Positions 41,317 through 50,400 of a stretch of 64,000 bases of DNA are shown piece after piece. The DNA is taken from contig JAISTW010000052.1 in assembly GCA_031272405.1 (NCBI GenBank), forward strand, positions 1 to 64,000. Direction: 5' to 3'. The first letter of the stretch is position 1. Each line of letters opens with the position of its first letter. The DNA is from Desulfovibrio sp. Its GTDB lineage: Bacteria; Desulfobacterota; Desulfovibrionia; Desulfovibrionales; Desulfovibrionaceae. The notes under the pieces were generated by a model. The model ran no database searches, was not told the origin of the DNA, and saw nothing but the letters and a program-made list of their open reading frames with translations. The position numbers and the translations under genes were made by a program.

Positions 41317-42747
41317 ATGTCCAGGCAACGTCTGCTGTTTCTCGCGCCCGCCGCCGCTGTCACGGCAGTTTTTCCCGCATTGAGGGACGCGGACTGCGAA
41401 GTCGGCATCGCCGAAAACCTTGCCGGAGCGGCGAAATTTATCCGCAACAGCGGACCGCATTTCATTTTTTCCAGACCGACCCTGCCCGGCTTCAAGGTGG
41501 AAGATCTGCTGGAAGTCGGTTCGGACGACCCCAATTTTCCGCCTGTCATCGTCATTACGGACAAGGGCACGCCGCAGGAGGCCGAACGCCTCATGAACCA
41601 GGGCGCGCGCGACTACTGGCTGGAACCCCTTGATCCGCAGCGCATCCTGATGCTGCTGCGCGAACCCCGCAGGGCCCCGTCGCCGCCGTCTTCAGTGCTG
41701 GGAGGCCGCAGACAGACCTACCCGGAAAGCGGGCCGCGCATTGTGGGCACGCACCCCAGCATGGCGCGTGTGTTGCGCCTGGCCGCGCAGGTTGCCCCGT
41801 CACGGGCCACGGTGCTCATCACCGGGGAATCCGGAACCGGCAAGGAGATGTTTGCCCGTTACCTGCACACCGCCAGCGCGCGGCCGGGCAAGTTTGTGGC
41901 CGTCAACTGCGCGGCCTTGCCCGAACATTTGCTGGAAAGCGAGCTTTTCGGCCACGAAAAAGGCGCTTTTACCGGGGCCATTGCCCGCAAGCTCGGCAAA
42001 TTTGAACAGGCCGACGGCGGCACGCTTTTGCTGGACGAAATTTCCGAAATGGAGCTGGCCCTGCAGGCCAAACTGTTGCGGGTGCTGCAGGAAGGGGAAA
42101 TCGACCGCGTGGGCGGCCAGGAAACCGTCCGCGTTGACGTGCGTGTGCTGGCCACGACAAACCGCGACCTGGATGACTGGGTCAAACAGGGCAAGTTCCG
42201 TCAGGATCTCTATTTCCGCCTCAACATTATCCCGTTGCGCCTGCCGTCCCTGCGCGAGCGCGGCGAGGACGTGCTGGAGCTGGCCGATTTTTTTATGCGG
42301 ACCTATATCAGCGAATACCGCCTCCCCCCCCTGGAACTGGGGCAGGACGCCGTCGCCTGGCTGCGGGGCTATGATTTCCCCGGCAATGTCCGCGAATTGC
42401 AAAACCTGATGGAACGGGCCGTGTTGCTGGCAGGGCAGGGGCCTGTGGCCCCGCGCCATTTTTTGCTGGAAAACGAGGAATGGCCGCTTTTTGAAGAAAA
42501 CGCGGAGGAACTCCCCCCCGCGCGGCCCGCGCGGGAAGCGGACGAGGCCAATGAAGCCGCGCCCTTTTATTCCGGGCCGGTGATGCCCTTGCACGAGGTG
42601 GAGCGGCTCATGATCATCAAAGGCCTGGAGGCCACCTCCGGCAACCGCACCCAGGCGGCGGAACTACTGGGCATTTCCGTGCGCACCCTGCGCAACAAGC
42701 TCAACGAATACCGCGAGCAGGGCCGTCCCGTCGAGAGCGCCAACTGA
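41317..42747 (+). CDS. Sigma-54-dependent activator with degenerate receiver (FlrC/NtrC type)
   Basis: 476 residues. The N-terminal receiver-like domain (1-118) lacks the acidic pair and has Ser52-Arg53 where the phosphoacceptor Asp should be (HFIFSRPTLPGF), so it cannot be phosphorylated normally. The AAA+ domain is intact: Walker A GESGTGKE, sigma-54-contact loop ESELFGHEKGAFTGA, Walker B GGTLLLDEIS, and arginine fingers in QDLYFRLNIIPLRLPSLRER. The C-terminal Fis-type HTH is NRTQAAELLGISVRTLRNKLNEY. It resembles flagellar regulators FlrC/FleQ, and motility genes lie nearby; the target set is inferred. Confidence 0.88.
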   Translation: MSRQRLLFLAPAAAVTAVFPALRDADCEVGIAENLAGAAKFIRNSGPHFIFSRPTLPGFKVEDLLEVGSDDPNFPPVIVITDKGTPQEAERLMNQGARDYWLEPLDPQRILMLLREPRRAPSPPSSVLGGRRQTYPESGPRIVGTHPSMARVLRLAAQVAPSRATVLITGESGTGKEMFARYLHTASARPGKFVAVNCAALPEHLLESELFGHEKGAFTGAIARKLGKFEQADGGTLLLDEISEMELALQAKLLRVLQEGEIDRVGGQETVRVDVRVLATTNRDLDDWVKQGKFRQDLYFRLNIIPLRLPSLRERGEDVLELADFFMRTYISEYRLPPLELGQDAVAWLRGYDFPGNVRELQNLMERAVLLAGQGPVAPRHFLLENEEWPLFEENAEELPPARPAREADEANEAAPFYSGPVMPLHEVERLMIIKGLEATSGNRTQAAELLGISVRTLRNKLNEYREQGRPVESAN

Positions 42748-42776
42748 GAGCGCACAACCTCGGGGACGGGAAGGCG

Positions 42777-42814
42777 AAAATCGTTTTGACGTGGCGTGCG
42801 CCGTTCACGATTTT
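42777..42814. terminator. Bidirectional hairpin between convergent genes
   Basis: AAAATCGT (42777-42784) pairs with ACGATTTT (42807-42814) over 22 bases, with a GC-rich centre (GGCG..CGCC) that can extend the stem. A-rich and T-rich outer arms suit termination from both sides. It overlaps the last codons of the HD-GYP gene. Confidence 0.45.
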
Positions 42815-43836
42815 TCCAGATTCGCGTCCATATCCACAAACTGTCCGAAATCTCCGGCGGCCAGACCGGAAAACAGCAACTTCGTCGTTTCCGCGTCATA
42901 ACGCCTGTCTGCCGCCAGTTCTCTGGCCGCCAGGAGCATGTCCTTGGCCTCCGCGTAGGGCCGGGCGCTGATCATGGCCGAAAAGGAGTCCGCCACGGCG
43001 GATATGCGCCCAACGCGGCTTATCTGCGCTTCCTTGATTTTTTGGGGATAGCCGGAACCGTCCGCGCGTTCGTGGTGTTCGTAGCCCGCTCTGAGCAGTT
43101 CCTCGAAGGATACCTCCACCTTCTGCATCAGTTTGACCCCGATGACAGGGTGCAGGTTCACCTTGTCCCGTTCCTCGCTTTTCAGCGCTCCCTGCCTGTT
43201 GATCAGAAAGGCCGGCACCTTGCACATGCCGATATCGTGCATCAAAAAGGCCACCGCCATGCGATCCATGTCTTTGCGGCGGACATCGCCCACGCCCTGA
43301 AGCCAGAGCCACAGCCCGACGGTCATGGAGTTGACGGCGTGGCGGGCCTGGTCGTGTTTGCGGAAAAGGCGGCGCATGAACGCGTTCATGCGGTGTTTGT
43401 CCGCAAAAATGTACTCCGTGGTCACCAGAAGGTCGCGGTAGAGGGGATCAAACACGGGTTTGACCGGCTGCTCGCAAAATTCGGAGAAACGCATCACCAG
43501 GGCGCGAATGCAGAGATCCGCGATTTCCGCTTCCCGGAGATTTTGATCCTGCAAAACCAGATCAAGCTGCTTGATGATATGCGCGGCATAGATATGGTGA
43601 TCCGCCCGCGAGACAAAGAGATCCCCCTCGGCGCAGATGCCGGCGAGTTCCTCCACCTGCTCGTTGCTCAGACGCGATTCCTTTTTGCAGTACGGCTCCA
43701 GCACCATGATGTCGTCACGGAAGCGGAACAGATCAACCGGCGGCCGGTATTTGGGGAAACTGCTCAGAATTTCGCCGCTTATCTGGTAGAACTCGTCATT
43801 GACATGCCCCGGCACGGCGCCTTTTTTTTCTGCCAT
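42805..43836 (-). CDS. HD-GYP c-di-GMP phosphodiesterase
   Basis: 343 residues. The C-terminal half is an HD-GYP domain with FLMHDIGMCKVP, LHPVIGVKLM and YEHHERADGSGYPQKI, giving the HD and GYP metal/substrate residues. The N-terminal half (1-150) is helical and not recognised. This arrangement hydrolyses c-di-GMP in the cytoplasm. It lies 27 bases after pyk on the same strand, so the two may be co-transcribed. Confidence 0.88.
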   Translation of the reverse strand: MAEKKGAVPGHVNDEFYQISGEILSSFPKYRPPVDLFRFRDDIMVLEPYCKKESRLSNEQVEELAGICAEGDLFVSRADHHIYAAHIIKQLDLVLQDQNLREAEIADLCIRALVMRFSEFCEQPVKPVFDPLYRDLLVTTEYIFADKHRMNAFMRRLFRKHDQARHAVNSMTVGLWLWLQGVGDVRRKDMDRMAVAFLMHDIGMCKVPAFLINRQGALKSEERDKVNLHPVIGVKLMQKVEVSFEELLRAGYEHHERADGSGYPQKIKEAQISRVGRISAVADSFSAMISARPYAEAKDMLLAARELAADRRYDAETTKLLFSGLAAGDFGQFVDMDANLEKS

Positions 43837-43863
43837 ACGCTGTTTTCCCGCAAAGAGGAAGTT

Positions 43864-45282
43864 TCACTTCCAGAAAAGTTTCACCAGGTTGGTGCCGCGC
43901 GGCGTTTCCGTCGGCCTGGAAAGCTGGCCCGCCGTCATCACGACGCAGTCGTTCTCCGCGAACTGGGGGCTTGTGGACACGAATTTTTCCGCGCGACGCA
44001 AGTGGTTCAGGCTCTCATCCTCCTTGCGCACAAAAACCGGCTCCACGCCCCAGACAAAATTGAGCGCCTTGACGGTGACCGGGTCTGTGGTCAGGGCATA
44101 AATGGCCTGCGGGGGCCGCCGCTCCGAAACCTGTCTGGCCGCCGCGCCGCTGACGCTGTGCGCCACAATGGCCTTGGCCCGGGCCTTGTCGGCCAGCAGA
44201 CAGGCCGAGTAAGCCAGAAATTCCGGTATGCCGCGTCCGGCGTCCGGCTCTTCCAACTGGCGGCTTTCAAAGAGCATGGCCTCGGCTTCGTCCGTGATTT
44301 TACGCATATACTGAACAGTCTCCACCGGAAAGCCGCCCATGGCCGTTTCTTCGGAGAGCATCACGCAATCGGCGCCGTCCAGCACGGCATTGGCCACATC
44401 GGTGGTTTCCGCCCGTGTGGGCGCAGGACTGTTGACCATGGAAAGCAGCATCTGGGTCGCCACGATTACCGGTTTGGAAGCCCTGTTGCAGGCGCTGATG
44501 ATGCGCTTCTGCAGGCCCGGCAGTTTGGGCAGCGGGCATTCCACGCCCAGATCGCCGCGAGCCACCATGACTATGTCCGTCTCGGCCAGAATTTCATCCA
44601 GATTGTCCACAGCGCTCTGCCGTTCCAGCTTGACGACCACAGGCACGTTGCGGCCCGCCGCGGCGATGAGGCTTTTGGCCTCGCGCACGTCGTCCGCCGT
44701 CTGCACATAGGAAATGGCCACGGCGTCCACGCCGAGGGCAAGGCCTTCGGACAGGTCCTTCTTGTCCTTGTCGGTCAGGGCGCGCACCTTGGTGGCTTTG
44801 CCGGGCAGGGCAAGGCCCTTGCGCGAGGTCACAATGCCGGAATTGTCCGCCACAAGGCAGACCAGACCATCCTTGCGGCACTCCCGCACGATGAACTGCA
44901 GTCCGCCGTCGGCCAAAACCATGCGGTCGCCGGGCACAAGGCTTTCCAGAATCATCTCGTGGTCAAAGGGCAGATAGGGCAATTCATTGATGCGCTTCTC
45001 GGTGGGGCCGAGCAGCAGTTCCATGCCCTTGCTTACCTGTATGGACTTTTCTTCCAGTACGCCCAGGCGGATCTTGGGGCCGGAGAGATCCTGCATGATG
45101 GTGATGTGGCGGCCGAGCTCTGTTTCGACATCACGAATCGCCTTGATGATTTTGACGAAATCGGAAGCCCCCCCGTGGGAGAAGTTCAAACGGAACACGC
45201 TCACGCCGGCCGCAACAAGCTCGGTGAGTTTTTCTTTGGTGTTCGAGGCCGGTCCGATGGTGGCGACGATCTTTGTCTTCAT
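43864..45282 (-). CDS. pyk: Pyruvate kinase
   Basis: 472 residues. Transfers phosphate from PEP to ADP. The start TKIVATIGPASNTKEKL, RLNFSHGGASD, QDLSGPKIRLG and MVARGDLGVECPLPKLPGLQKRII (metal and catalytic site) are complete. So are PVIVATQMLLSM, PTRAETTDVANAVLDG and the C-terminal allosteric domain. The MLLSM/PTRAE segment matches bacterial type II enzymes. Start ATG 45282. The HD-GYP gene follows directly. Confidence 0.95.
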   Translation of the reverse strand: MKTKIVATIGPASNTKEKLTELVAAGVSVFRLNFSHGGASDFVKIIKAIRDVETELGRHITIMQDLSGPKIRLGVLEEKSIQVSKGMELLLGPTEKRINELPYLPFDHEMILESLVPGDRMVLADGGLQFIVRECRKDGLVCLVADNSGIVTSRKGLALPGKATKVRALTDKDKKDLSEGLALGVDAVAISYVQTADDVREAKSLIAAAGRNVPVVVKLERQSAVDNLDEILAETDIVMVARGDLGVECPLPKLPGLQKRIISACNRASKPVIVATQMLLSMVNSPAPTRAETTDVANAVLDGADCVMLSEETAMGGFPVETVQYMRKITDEAEAMLFESRQLEEPDAGRGIPEFLAYSACLLADKARAKAIVAHSVSGAAARQVSERRPPQAIYALTTDPVTVKALNFVWGVEPVFVRKEDESLNHLRRAEKFVSTSPQFAENDCVVMTAGQLSRPTETPRGTNLVKLFWK

Positions 45283-45520
45283 GGCGATTCCTCTTGGTCA
45301 AGGTGTGGTTGTTGGATTCGCGCCAGCATACGGCATCCTGCGCAACTCGTCAATCCCGCCGTGTTTCACGGACGCCGCAGATGCCAAAGCCGCGGTTTCG
45401 GCAGCCGTCCTGATGTTCACAATGCGGACGTGAACAGTCGCGGAAGAAAAACGCATTCCCCCGCCCTGGACAGGACCGGCATCGTCGCGGCGGGCGCGAA
45501 GGCTTTTTTGCCGATGCCTT
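45283..45520. other. Intergenic region between cheV and pyk
   Basis: About 240 bases without a convincing gene. GAAGGC and GCCTTC near 45499-45525 form a short hairpin after the cheV stop that may be its terminator. No clear promoter for pyk could be picked out. Confidence 0.4.
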
Positions 45521-46468
45521 CTAGCCCGCTTTGAAGTGCTGCTCGATAAGGTCGTACAGTTTTATGGAAAGCGCTTTCAGGTCCGGCTTGGTGAACTGCG
45601 CGTCGGCGCCCACGCTGGCGCATTTGCGGGCCAGACTTTCATTGATCATGGAAGAAAAGATGGCCACCGGCAGCTCGCGGAGAATGTTGTCTTCCTTGAT
45701 GTGCTTGCACAGGGCCAGGCCGTCCATGGACGGCATCTCTATATCGGTGATGACGCCCTGCAGGTACTTTGTGGGGGACTCGCCGTTTTGTTCGCATTTG
45801 GCGCGCACCTGCTGGAGATAGTTCCATGCTTCCAGACCATTGACGCGCTGCTCCAGCTTGAAATAGCCTTCGCGCGTGAGCAGGTCGAGCACCAGGGAGC
45901 GGATGCTGCTGGAATCATCCACGTGCAGGATATTGTATGTTCTTTCCCTCGGGGCCGTTGTTTCGTCCGCGTCAAAGCGTATGGCCATGGTCGGATTCAG
46001 TTCGGCCACAATGGCTTCCAGGTCAAGCAGAAAGACGACCCGATCCTCCAGGCGCACGACGCCTGTCACGGAACTCTGACTCACGTTCTGCAGGAAATTG
46101 CCCGGGGCTTCGACGGCCGTCCAGCTCAGACGATAGATGCGGTTGACTCCGGACACAAGAAAGGCCGTGCAGACCGTGTTGAATTCCGTCACTATGACCT
46201 TGGCGTCCTCGTTGCTGATGGCGGCGCTGCCCAGATAGCGGGCCATGTCGATGAGGGGGACGATACGGCCGTTGCGGTGGGAAAAAGCCCCCAGCACAGC
46301 CGGATGCGGCATTTCCGGCATGGAGGTGACATGCTGGCGACGGCCGATTTCAACCACCTTGGCCACGTTGAGGCCATAGTGGGCTTCATAACCGTCCAGG
46401 TTGACGTAAAATTCCACAATTTCCAGCTCGTTTGTGCCGGTTTCAAGCAAAATATGCGTCTGCGACAT
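45521..46468 (-). CDS. cheV: CheV coupling protein (CheW-receiver fusion)
   Basis: 315 residues. The CheW domain (1-165) has YGLNVAKVVEIGR, GAFSHRNGRIVPLIDMARYLG and VVFLLDLEAI. A receiver domain (180-310) has VDDSSSIRSLV, the phosphoacceptor Asp in GVITDIEMPSMDGL and Lys in QFTKPDLKALS. CheV couples receptors to CheA with phosphorylation-dependent adaptation. ATG 46468 has GGAG nine bases upstream; ATG 46483 is an alternative. A sigma-28 promoter lies about 100 bases upstream. Confidence 0.95.
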   Translation of the reverse strand: MSQTHILLETGTNELEIVEFYVNLDGYEAHYGLNVAKVVEIGRRQHVTSMPEMPHPAVLGAFSHRNGRIVPLIDMARYLGSAAISNEDAKVIVTEFNTVCTAFLVSGVNRIYRLSWTAVEAPGNFLQNVSQSSVTGVVRLEDRVVFLLDLEAIVAELNPTMAIRFDADETTAPRERTYNILHVDDSSSIRSLVLDLLTREGYFKLEQRVNGLEAWNYLQQVRAKCEQNGESPTKYLQGVITDIEMPSMDGLALCKHIKEDNILRELPVAIFSSMINESLARKCASVGADAQFTKPDLKALSIKLYDLIEQHFKAG

Positions 46469-46567
46469 TGTTGCGAACTCCATTACAGGACATATCGGGG
46501 CCCAAAGACGATCTTGACGGCGACCATACAGGCGAAAAGACACAATGCCGAAATGCGCCCACTGATC

Positions 46568-46594
46568 TTTTCGGCGGAAGACAAAAAATATTTA
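46568..46594 (-). promoter_or_regulatory. Sigma-28 (FliA) promoter of cheV
   Basis: On the minus strand TAAA (46594-46591), exactly 15 bases, then GCCGAAAA (46575-46568): eleven of twelve consensus positions, identical in both boxes to the promoter of the flagellin-like unit at 38964-38990. Confidence 0.75.
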
Positions 46595-46624
46595 GCCATG
46601 CGCGCATATTTTATGACGTGCGTT

Positions 46625-47710
46625 TTATTGAACCGCCGCCGTTTTTTCCGTTGCCACAGGGAGGACGCCTGTTTTGACGAAGTCGTCCACCAAGCCGAAA
46701 ACAAGGTCGTTGCCGCAGAAAACGCCCTTGGCGATGGCCGCCTTGTACGCGGGCAAACGACTTTCAAAAAGTTTCAGGACAGCGGGCGTCAGAGCGGTTA
46801 TGTCGGCTTTCAGACCGTAATTGAGCCGCTCCAGATACAGCGCGTTGAAACGCTGCTCCACCATCGCGCCCAGAGGCAGGGAGAGAACCGGTTTGCCCAG
46901 AAACAGCGCCTCGCTCATCAATGTGTGGCTGCCGCCCTGTATGACATAGGAGCATCCCTCCAGCAGACGCAAAAAGCCCTCCTCGCTTTTTTCCATGAAA
47001 ACGACATTGCCTTCGCGGCCCCGCTCCCGGTGGAACCCGAAGACATAGACCTCGCGCTCCGTGGCCTTTTGCAGAAATTCCACCAGATTGTCGTGCGTGG
47101 AGTTGCTCTGGTAGACCACTATGTGCCCGTCGTCGCGCGGGGAGAGGGCCAGGACGCTTTCCCGCAGTATGGGCGGGGCCACCCGGACCCTGCGCCCCGG
47201 CAGGACGGGCGGCGCGTAAAAGGAAATGATCAGGTTGTCGTCTGTGGGCCGAAAGAGCAGACGCGGCGTGATGCCCTGCACGAAAGCGTCCACCCACATA
47301 TCCGGCGGCAAATTGTGCCGACAGCAGGTGATTATATGCTGGTGATCCAGGGTCAGGCAGGGCAGCCCGGCCTGTTCCGCGGCTCTCGGCACGAAATATT
47401 CCAGGTCCGTCATGCAGACGTCCGGTTTGAACTCCTCAATGATGTCCAACACCCGGCGCACATGGCGTTTTCTGTTCCAGAGCGGCGGCAGGGCGCGCGC
47501 CAGGGTCGCCCCCAAGTCCACCTTGTAGTTTTTGAAGACAGTTCCCAGATTGGGCAGGACGCGCAGGGGAAATTCCGGAGCCAGCACGCCCGTCGCGTCA
47601 TCCGAGGCGACAAAGAGAAAATCGTGTCCGGCCAGACGCCGGGCGATGGTCAGGCCCCGCATGGCGTGACCATGCCCCGTGCCGTGGATTCCATAGAGAA
47701 CGCGCGCCAT
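46625..47710 (-). CDS. GT-B glycosyltransferase (MurG-like, teichoic-acid/UDP-glycosyltransferase type)
   Basis: 361 residues. The opening VLYGIHGTGHGHAMRGLTIARRL is the glycine-rich donor/acceptor loop of MurG-like GT-B enzymes. VIQGGSHTLMSEALFLGKPVLSLPLGAMVEQRFNALYLERL is the C-terminal nucleotide-sugar site, where GGS(H)xxxxEAL is typical. No membrane segment. It likely glycosylates a lipid or surface polymer; the acceptor is unknown. Divergent from the heptosyltransferase-like gene, so possibly a shared envelope function. Confidence 0.82.
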   Translation of the reverse strand: MARVLYGIHGTGHGHAMRGLTIARRLAGHDFLFVASDDATGVLAPEFPLRVLPNLGTVFKNYKVDLGATLARALPPLWNRKRHVRRVLDIIEEFKPDVCMTDLEYFVPRAAEQAGLPCLTLDHQHIITCCRHNLPPDMWVDAFVQGITPRLLFRPTDDNLIISFYAPPVLPGRRVRVAPPILRESVLALSPRDDGHIVVYQSNSTHDNLVEFLQKATEREVYVFGFHRERGREGNVVFMEKSEEGFLRLLEGCSYVIQGGSHTLMSEALFLGKPVLSLPLGAMVEQRFNALYLERLNYGLKADITALTPAVLKLFESRLPAYKAAIAKGVFCGNDLVFGLVDDFVKTGVLPVATEKTAAVQ

Positions 47711-47790
47711 ATGCCGACTTCATATCACCCTGGAGCAAAAGGAGCAAGACGCGCCTTGCCATGAGGGCGGCAATCCGGTAGGTTGCCGAC

Positions 47791-48957
47791 ATGGGCGATA
47801 ACGGCTTGCGTGGGGAACGGGGCAATCTTTCCCTGCGGAGAGTGGACAGACTGCTGGGCGTCCCCCTGGTTCAGGGGTTGGGGTTGCTGCGCCGCCTGCG
47901 GCGGCGTCCGAAGCCCGTCGCGGCCTTTTGTCCCGAATGCGTCGCCGTGCTCTGCCTGGGGGCCATCGGCGACACGCTCCTCGCCACAGCCCTGCTCAAC
48001 GCCTTGGCGCGCGCCTATCCCGATGCCGAAATCCACGTTTGCGCCAGCGCGGGCAATGCCGCGGCCCTGCCGCTGCTGGATCCGCGCATCGCCGCCGCCG
48101 CCTTTCCGATTCGGGATATTGCCGCTTTCATCCGGCATCTGCGCGGTCTGAAAGCGGATGTGCTTGTGGACACCACGCAGTGGGCGCGCGTGGGGGCGCT
48201 TGTCTCCCTGTTTTCCGGGGCGCGCCTTACCGTCGGCTTTGACACGCCTGGGCAATGCCGCGCCCGCGCCTACGATCTGACCGTGCCCCACAGCGCGGAC
48301 AGGCATGAAACGGAAAATTTTCTGGCCCTGGCCCGCGCCCTCGGGCGCGACGCGGATGCCGTGCCGTCGCTGTACATACCCGACGCGCCGCCGCCGGGCC
48401 TTGTTCTGGAGCGGTTCCCCCGGCTTGAAAACACCGTCTATCTGCACATGTTCGCCTCCGGAGTGAGCGCCCGCCTGAAGGAATGGCCAGACGAGCGTTG
48501 GGCGGCGGTGGCCCTGGCCTGCTGCGCGGCCGGCTACCTCGTCCGCTTCACGGGCGGCCTGTCCGACGCGCCGCGCGCGGAGCGTTTCCTGAGGGAGCAT
48601 ATTCCCGCCGAACTTGTGCGGGGCGGGGCCGTCCGCTCACTGGCCGGGAAAGTCTCCCTGCCGGAACTGGCCTGGCTGATGCGGCGCGGCGCGGGCGCGG
48701 TTTCCGTCAACACGGGCATTCTGCATCTGGGCGCGCTGAGCGGCATACCCATTGTGGACCTGCACGGCCCCACCCGACCGGCGCGCTGGGGCGGCGTCGG
48801 GGCCAATGTCGTCCATCTGGTCGCGCCTGGGGAGGGCACGGCCTACCTGAACCTGGGTTTTGAAAATCCGCCGGACGCGGTTCCCACGCTTGGCCGTCTC
48901 TCCGCTGAAAGCGTGTTGCGGGCCCTGCGCGATCTGGGTTTGACCGCCCTTTCCTAG
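47791..48957 (+). CDS. Heptosyltransferase-family (GT9) protein
   Basis: 388 residues. The GT9 features are VLCLGAIGDTLLATALLNAL near residue 55, a GFDTPGQCR linker, VYLHMFASGVSARLKEWPDERWAAVA and SLAGKVSLPELAWLMRRGAGAVSVNTGILHLGALSGIPIVDLHGPT. It would transfer heptose or a similar sugar to the LPS core at the inner membrane. The N-terminal 45 residues (basic, RRLRRRPK) exceed the usual start and may mean a later start codon. Confidence 0.85.
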   Translation: MGDNGLRGERGNLSLRRVDRLLGVPLVQGLGLLRRLRRRPKPVAAFCPECVAVLCLGAIGDTLLATALLNALARAYPDAEIHVCASAGNAAALPLLDPRIAAAAFPIRDIAAFIRHLRGLKADVLVDTTQWARVGALVSLFSGARLTVGFDTPGQCRARAYDLTVPHSADRHETENFLALARALGRDADAVPSLYIPDAPPPGLVLERFPRLENTVYLHMFASGVSARLKEWPDERWAAVALACCAAGYLVRFTGGLSDAPRAERFLREHIPAELVRGGAVRSLAGKVSLPELAWLMRRGAGAVSVNTGILHLGALSGIPIVDLHGPTRPARWGGVGANVVHLVAPGEGTAYLNLGFENPPDAVPTLGRLSAESVLRALRDLGLTALS

Positions 48958-48996
48958 AGCGATTTTCCAGCGGCGGGCGTCGGCCAAGGCCAATGT

Positions 48997-50400
48997 TCAG
49001 CACCTGAAAAGGTGCGCCAGGAACGACTTGAACCGCTCTTTCGCGGAATAGGGCGGGTAGCGCAAGGGGATGTAGGGATAGTTGTTCCGCCTGGAAAGGG
49101 TCTTGAGGTGGGAAAATTCCCGCCAGCCCCACTGGCCGCGGTAACGGCCCATGCCGCTGGCCCCCACGCCGCCGAAGGGCAACCGTTCGTTGATGACATG
49201 GGTCAGCGTGTCGTTGACGCAGCCGCCCCCAAAGCTGCATTTGGACCAGAAGAAATCAACGTCGCGCTGGTCGCTGGTGAACAGATACAGGGCCAGCGGT
49301 TTTTCGCGGGCCTTGATTCGCTGCGCCGCTTCCTCAAGGGAGGCATAGGTCAGCACCGGAAGAACGGGGCCGAAGATTTCCTCCGTCATGACAGGATCGT
49401 CCCAGGCGACGCCATCCAGAATGGTCGGCGCGATGTAGAGATCGCGGATGTCCTGTTCCCCGCCGCAGACAACCTTGTCCGGCTCAATGTACGAGGACAG
49501 GCGGAGGAAATTTTTTTCGTTTATGATGCGGGGGTAATCGGGATTGTTTTTTATGTCCCGACCGTAAAAAGACTTGATGGTCTTGACCAGGAGTTTGAGC
49601 AGCTCATCCTTTCTGGACGGATGCGTCAAGAGGTAGTCCGGCGCCAGACAGGTTTGCCCGGCATTGAACAGCTTGCCCCAGACTATCCGCCGGGCGGCCT
49701 TCGGCAAATCCGCCGTTTCGGCGACGATGCACGGGCTTTTGCCGCCCATCTCCAGGGTCGTTGGAATCAGGCGTTCGGCCGCGGCCTTGAGCACCTCCTT
49801 GCCCACCCTGGCGCTGCCGGTGAAAAAAATCTTGTCGAACTTGCGGCTCAGCAAATCCCGCGCCGTATCGGCGTCGCCCTGGATGACGGCCACATGCTCG
49901 GGGTTGAAAACCGCTCCGACGATTTCCTCCAGCAGGGACGAGGAGGCCGGGGCAAGCTCGGACGGTTTGAGCACAGCGCAGTTTCCCGCGCCGACCGCCG
50001 CCGTCAGCGGGCCCAGGGTCAGTAGAAAGGGATAGTTCCAGGGACTGATGATGAGGGAAAGCCCGTAGGGTTCCGGGATGAGCATGTCCGTGGAGCAAAA
50101 ATTCAGGATGCTGGGACGTATTTTTTGGGGCGCGGCCCAGTGGGGTATGTTTTTGACGGCATGTTTGATGCCGGCGAGCACCAGAATGGTTTCGGACAGA
50201 AACGATTCAAAATGGCTCCTTCTCAGGTCGGTCTGCAGGGCGTCCTCAATGTCGGTCTGACGTTTCAGCACCGCATGCTGGAGCTCGCGCAGACAGTGGA
50301 TCCTGAAAGGAAGCGGCAGGGTGCGGCCGTTGTCGAAAAAGGCGCGTTGTCCGCGAAGAAGGTCCCTGACCGCGCTTTCTGCTCCCGTGGATGTATTCAT
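48997..50400 (-). CDS. Aldehyde dehydrogenase (class 3-like)
   Basis: 467 residues. Oxidises an aldehyde with NAD(P). Motifs: SPWNYPFLLTLGPLTAAVGAGNCAVLKPSE, FFTGSARVGKEV (Rossmann loop), catalytic Glu in LEMGGKSP and catalytic Cys in NAGQTCLAPDY. GGGCVNDTLTHVINERLPFGGVGASGMGRYRG is the class 3 ending. The short length and a C-terminal hydrophobic-basic tail fit membrane-associated fatty-aldehyde types. Its ATG overlaps the stop of the MBL-GAF-HD-GYP gene (ATGA). Confidence 0.92.
   Translation of the reverse strand: MNTSTGAESAVRDLLRGQRAFFDNGRTLPLPFRIHCLRELQHAVLKRQTDIEDALQTDLRRSHFESFLSETILVLAGIKHAVKNIPHWAAPQKIRPSILNFCSTDMLIPEPYGLSLIISPWNYPFLLTLGPLTAAVGAGNCAVLKPSELAPASSSLLEEIVGAVFNPEHVAVIQGDADTARDLLSRKFDKIFFTGSARVGKEVLKAAAERLIPTTLEMGGKSPCIVAETADLPKAARRIVWGKLFNAGQTCLAPDYLLTHPSRKDELLKLLVKTIKSFYGRDIKNNPDYPRIINEKNFLRLSSYIEPDKVVCGGEQDIRDLYIAPTILDGVAWDDPVMTEEIFGPVLPVLTYASLEEAAQRIKAREKPLALYLFTSDQRDVDFFWSKCSFGGGCVNDTLTHVINERLPFGGVGASGMGRYRGQWGWREFSHLKTLSRRNNYPYIPLRYPPYSAKERFKSFLAHLFRC

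Noticed and set aside
42796..45534. A 912-residue open frame on the plus strand opposite the HD-GYP and pyruvate kinase genes
   Set aside because: Both minus-strand genes have full motifs of known families; the antisense frame has His/Gln/Arg-rich composition typical of GC-rich shadows and no domain.
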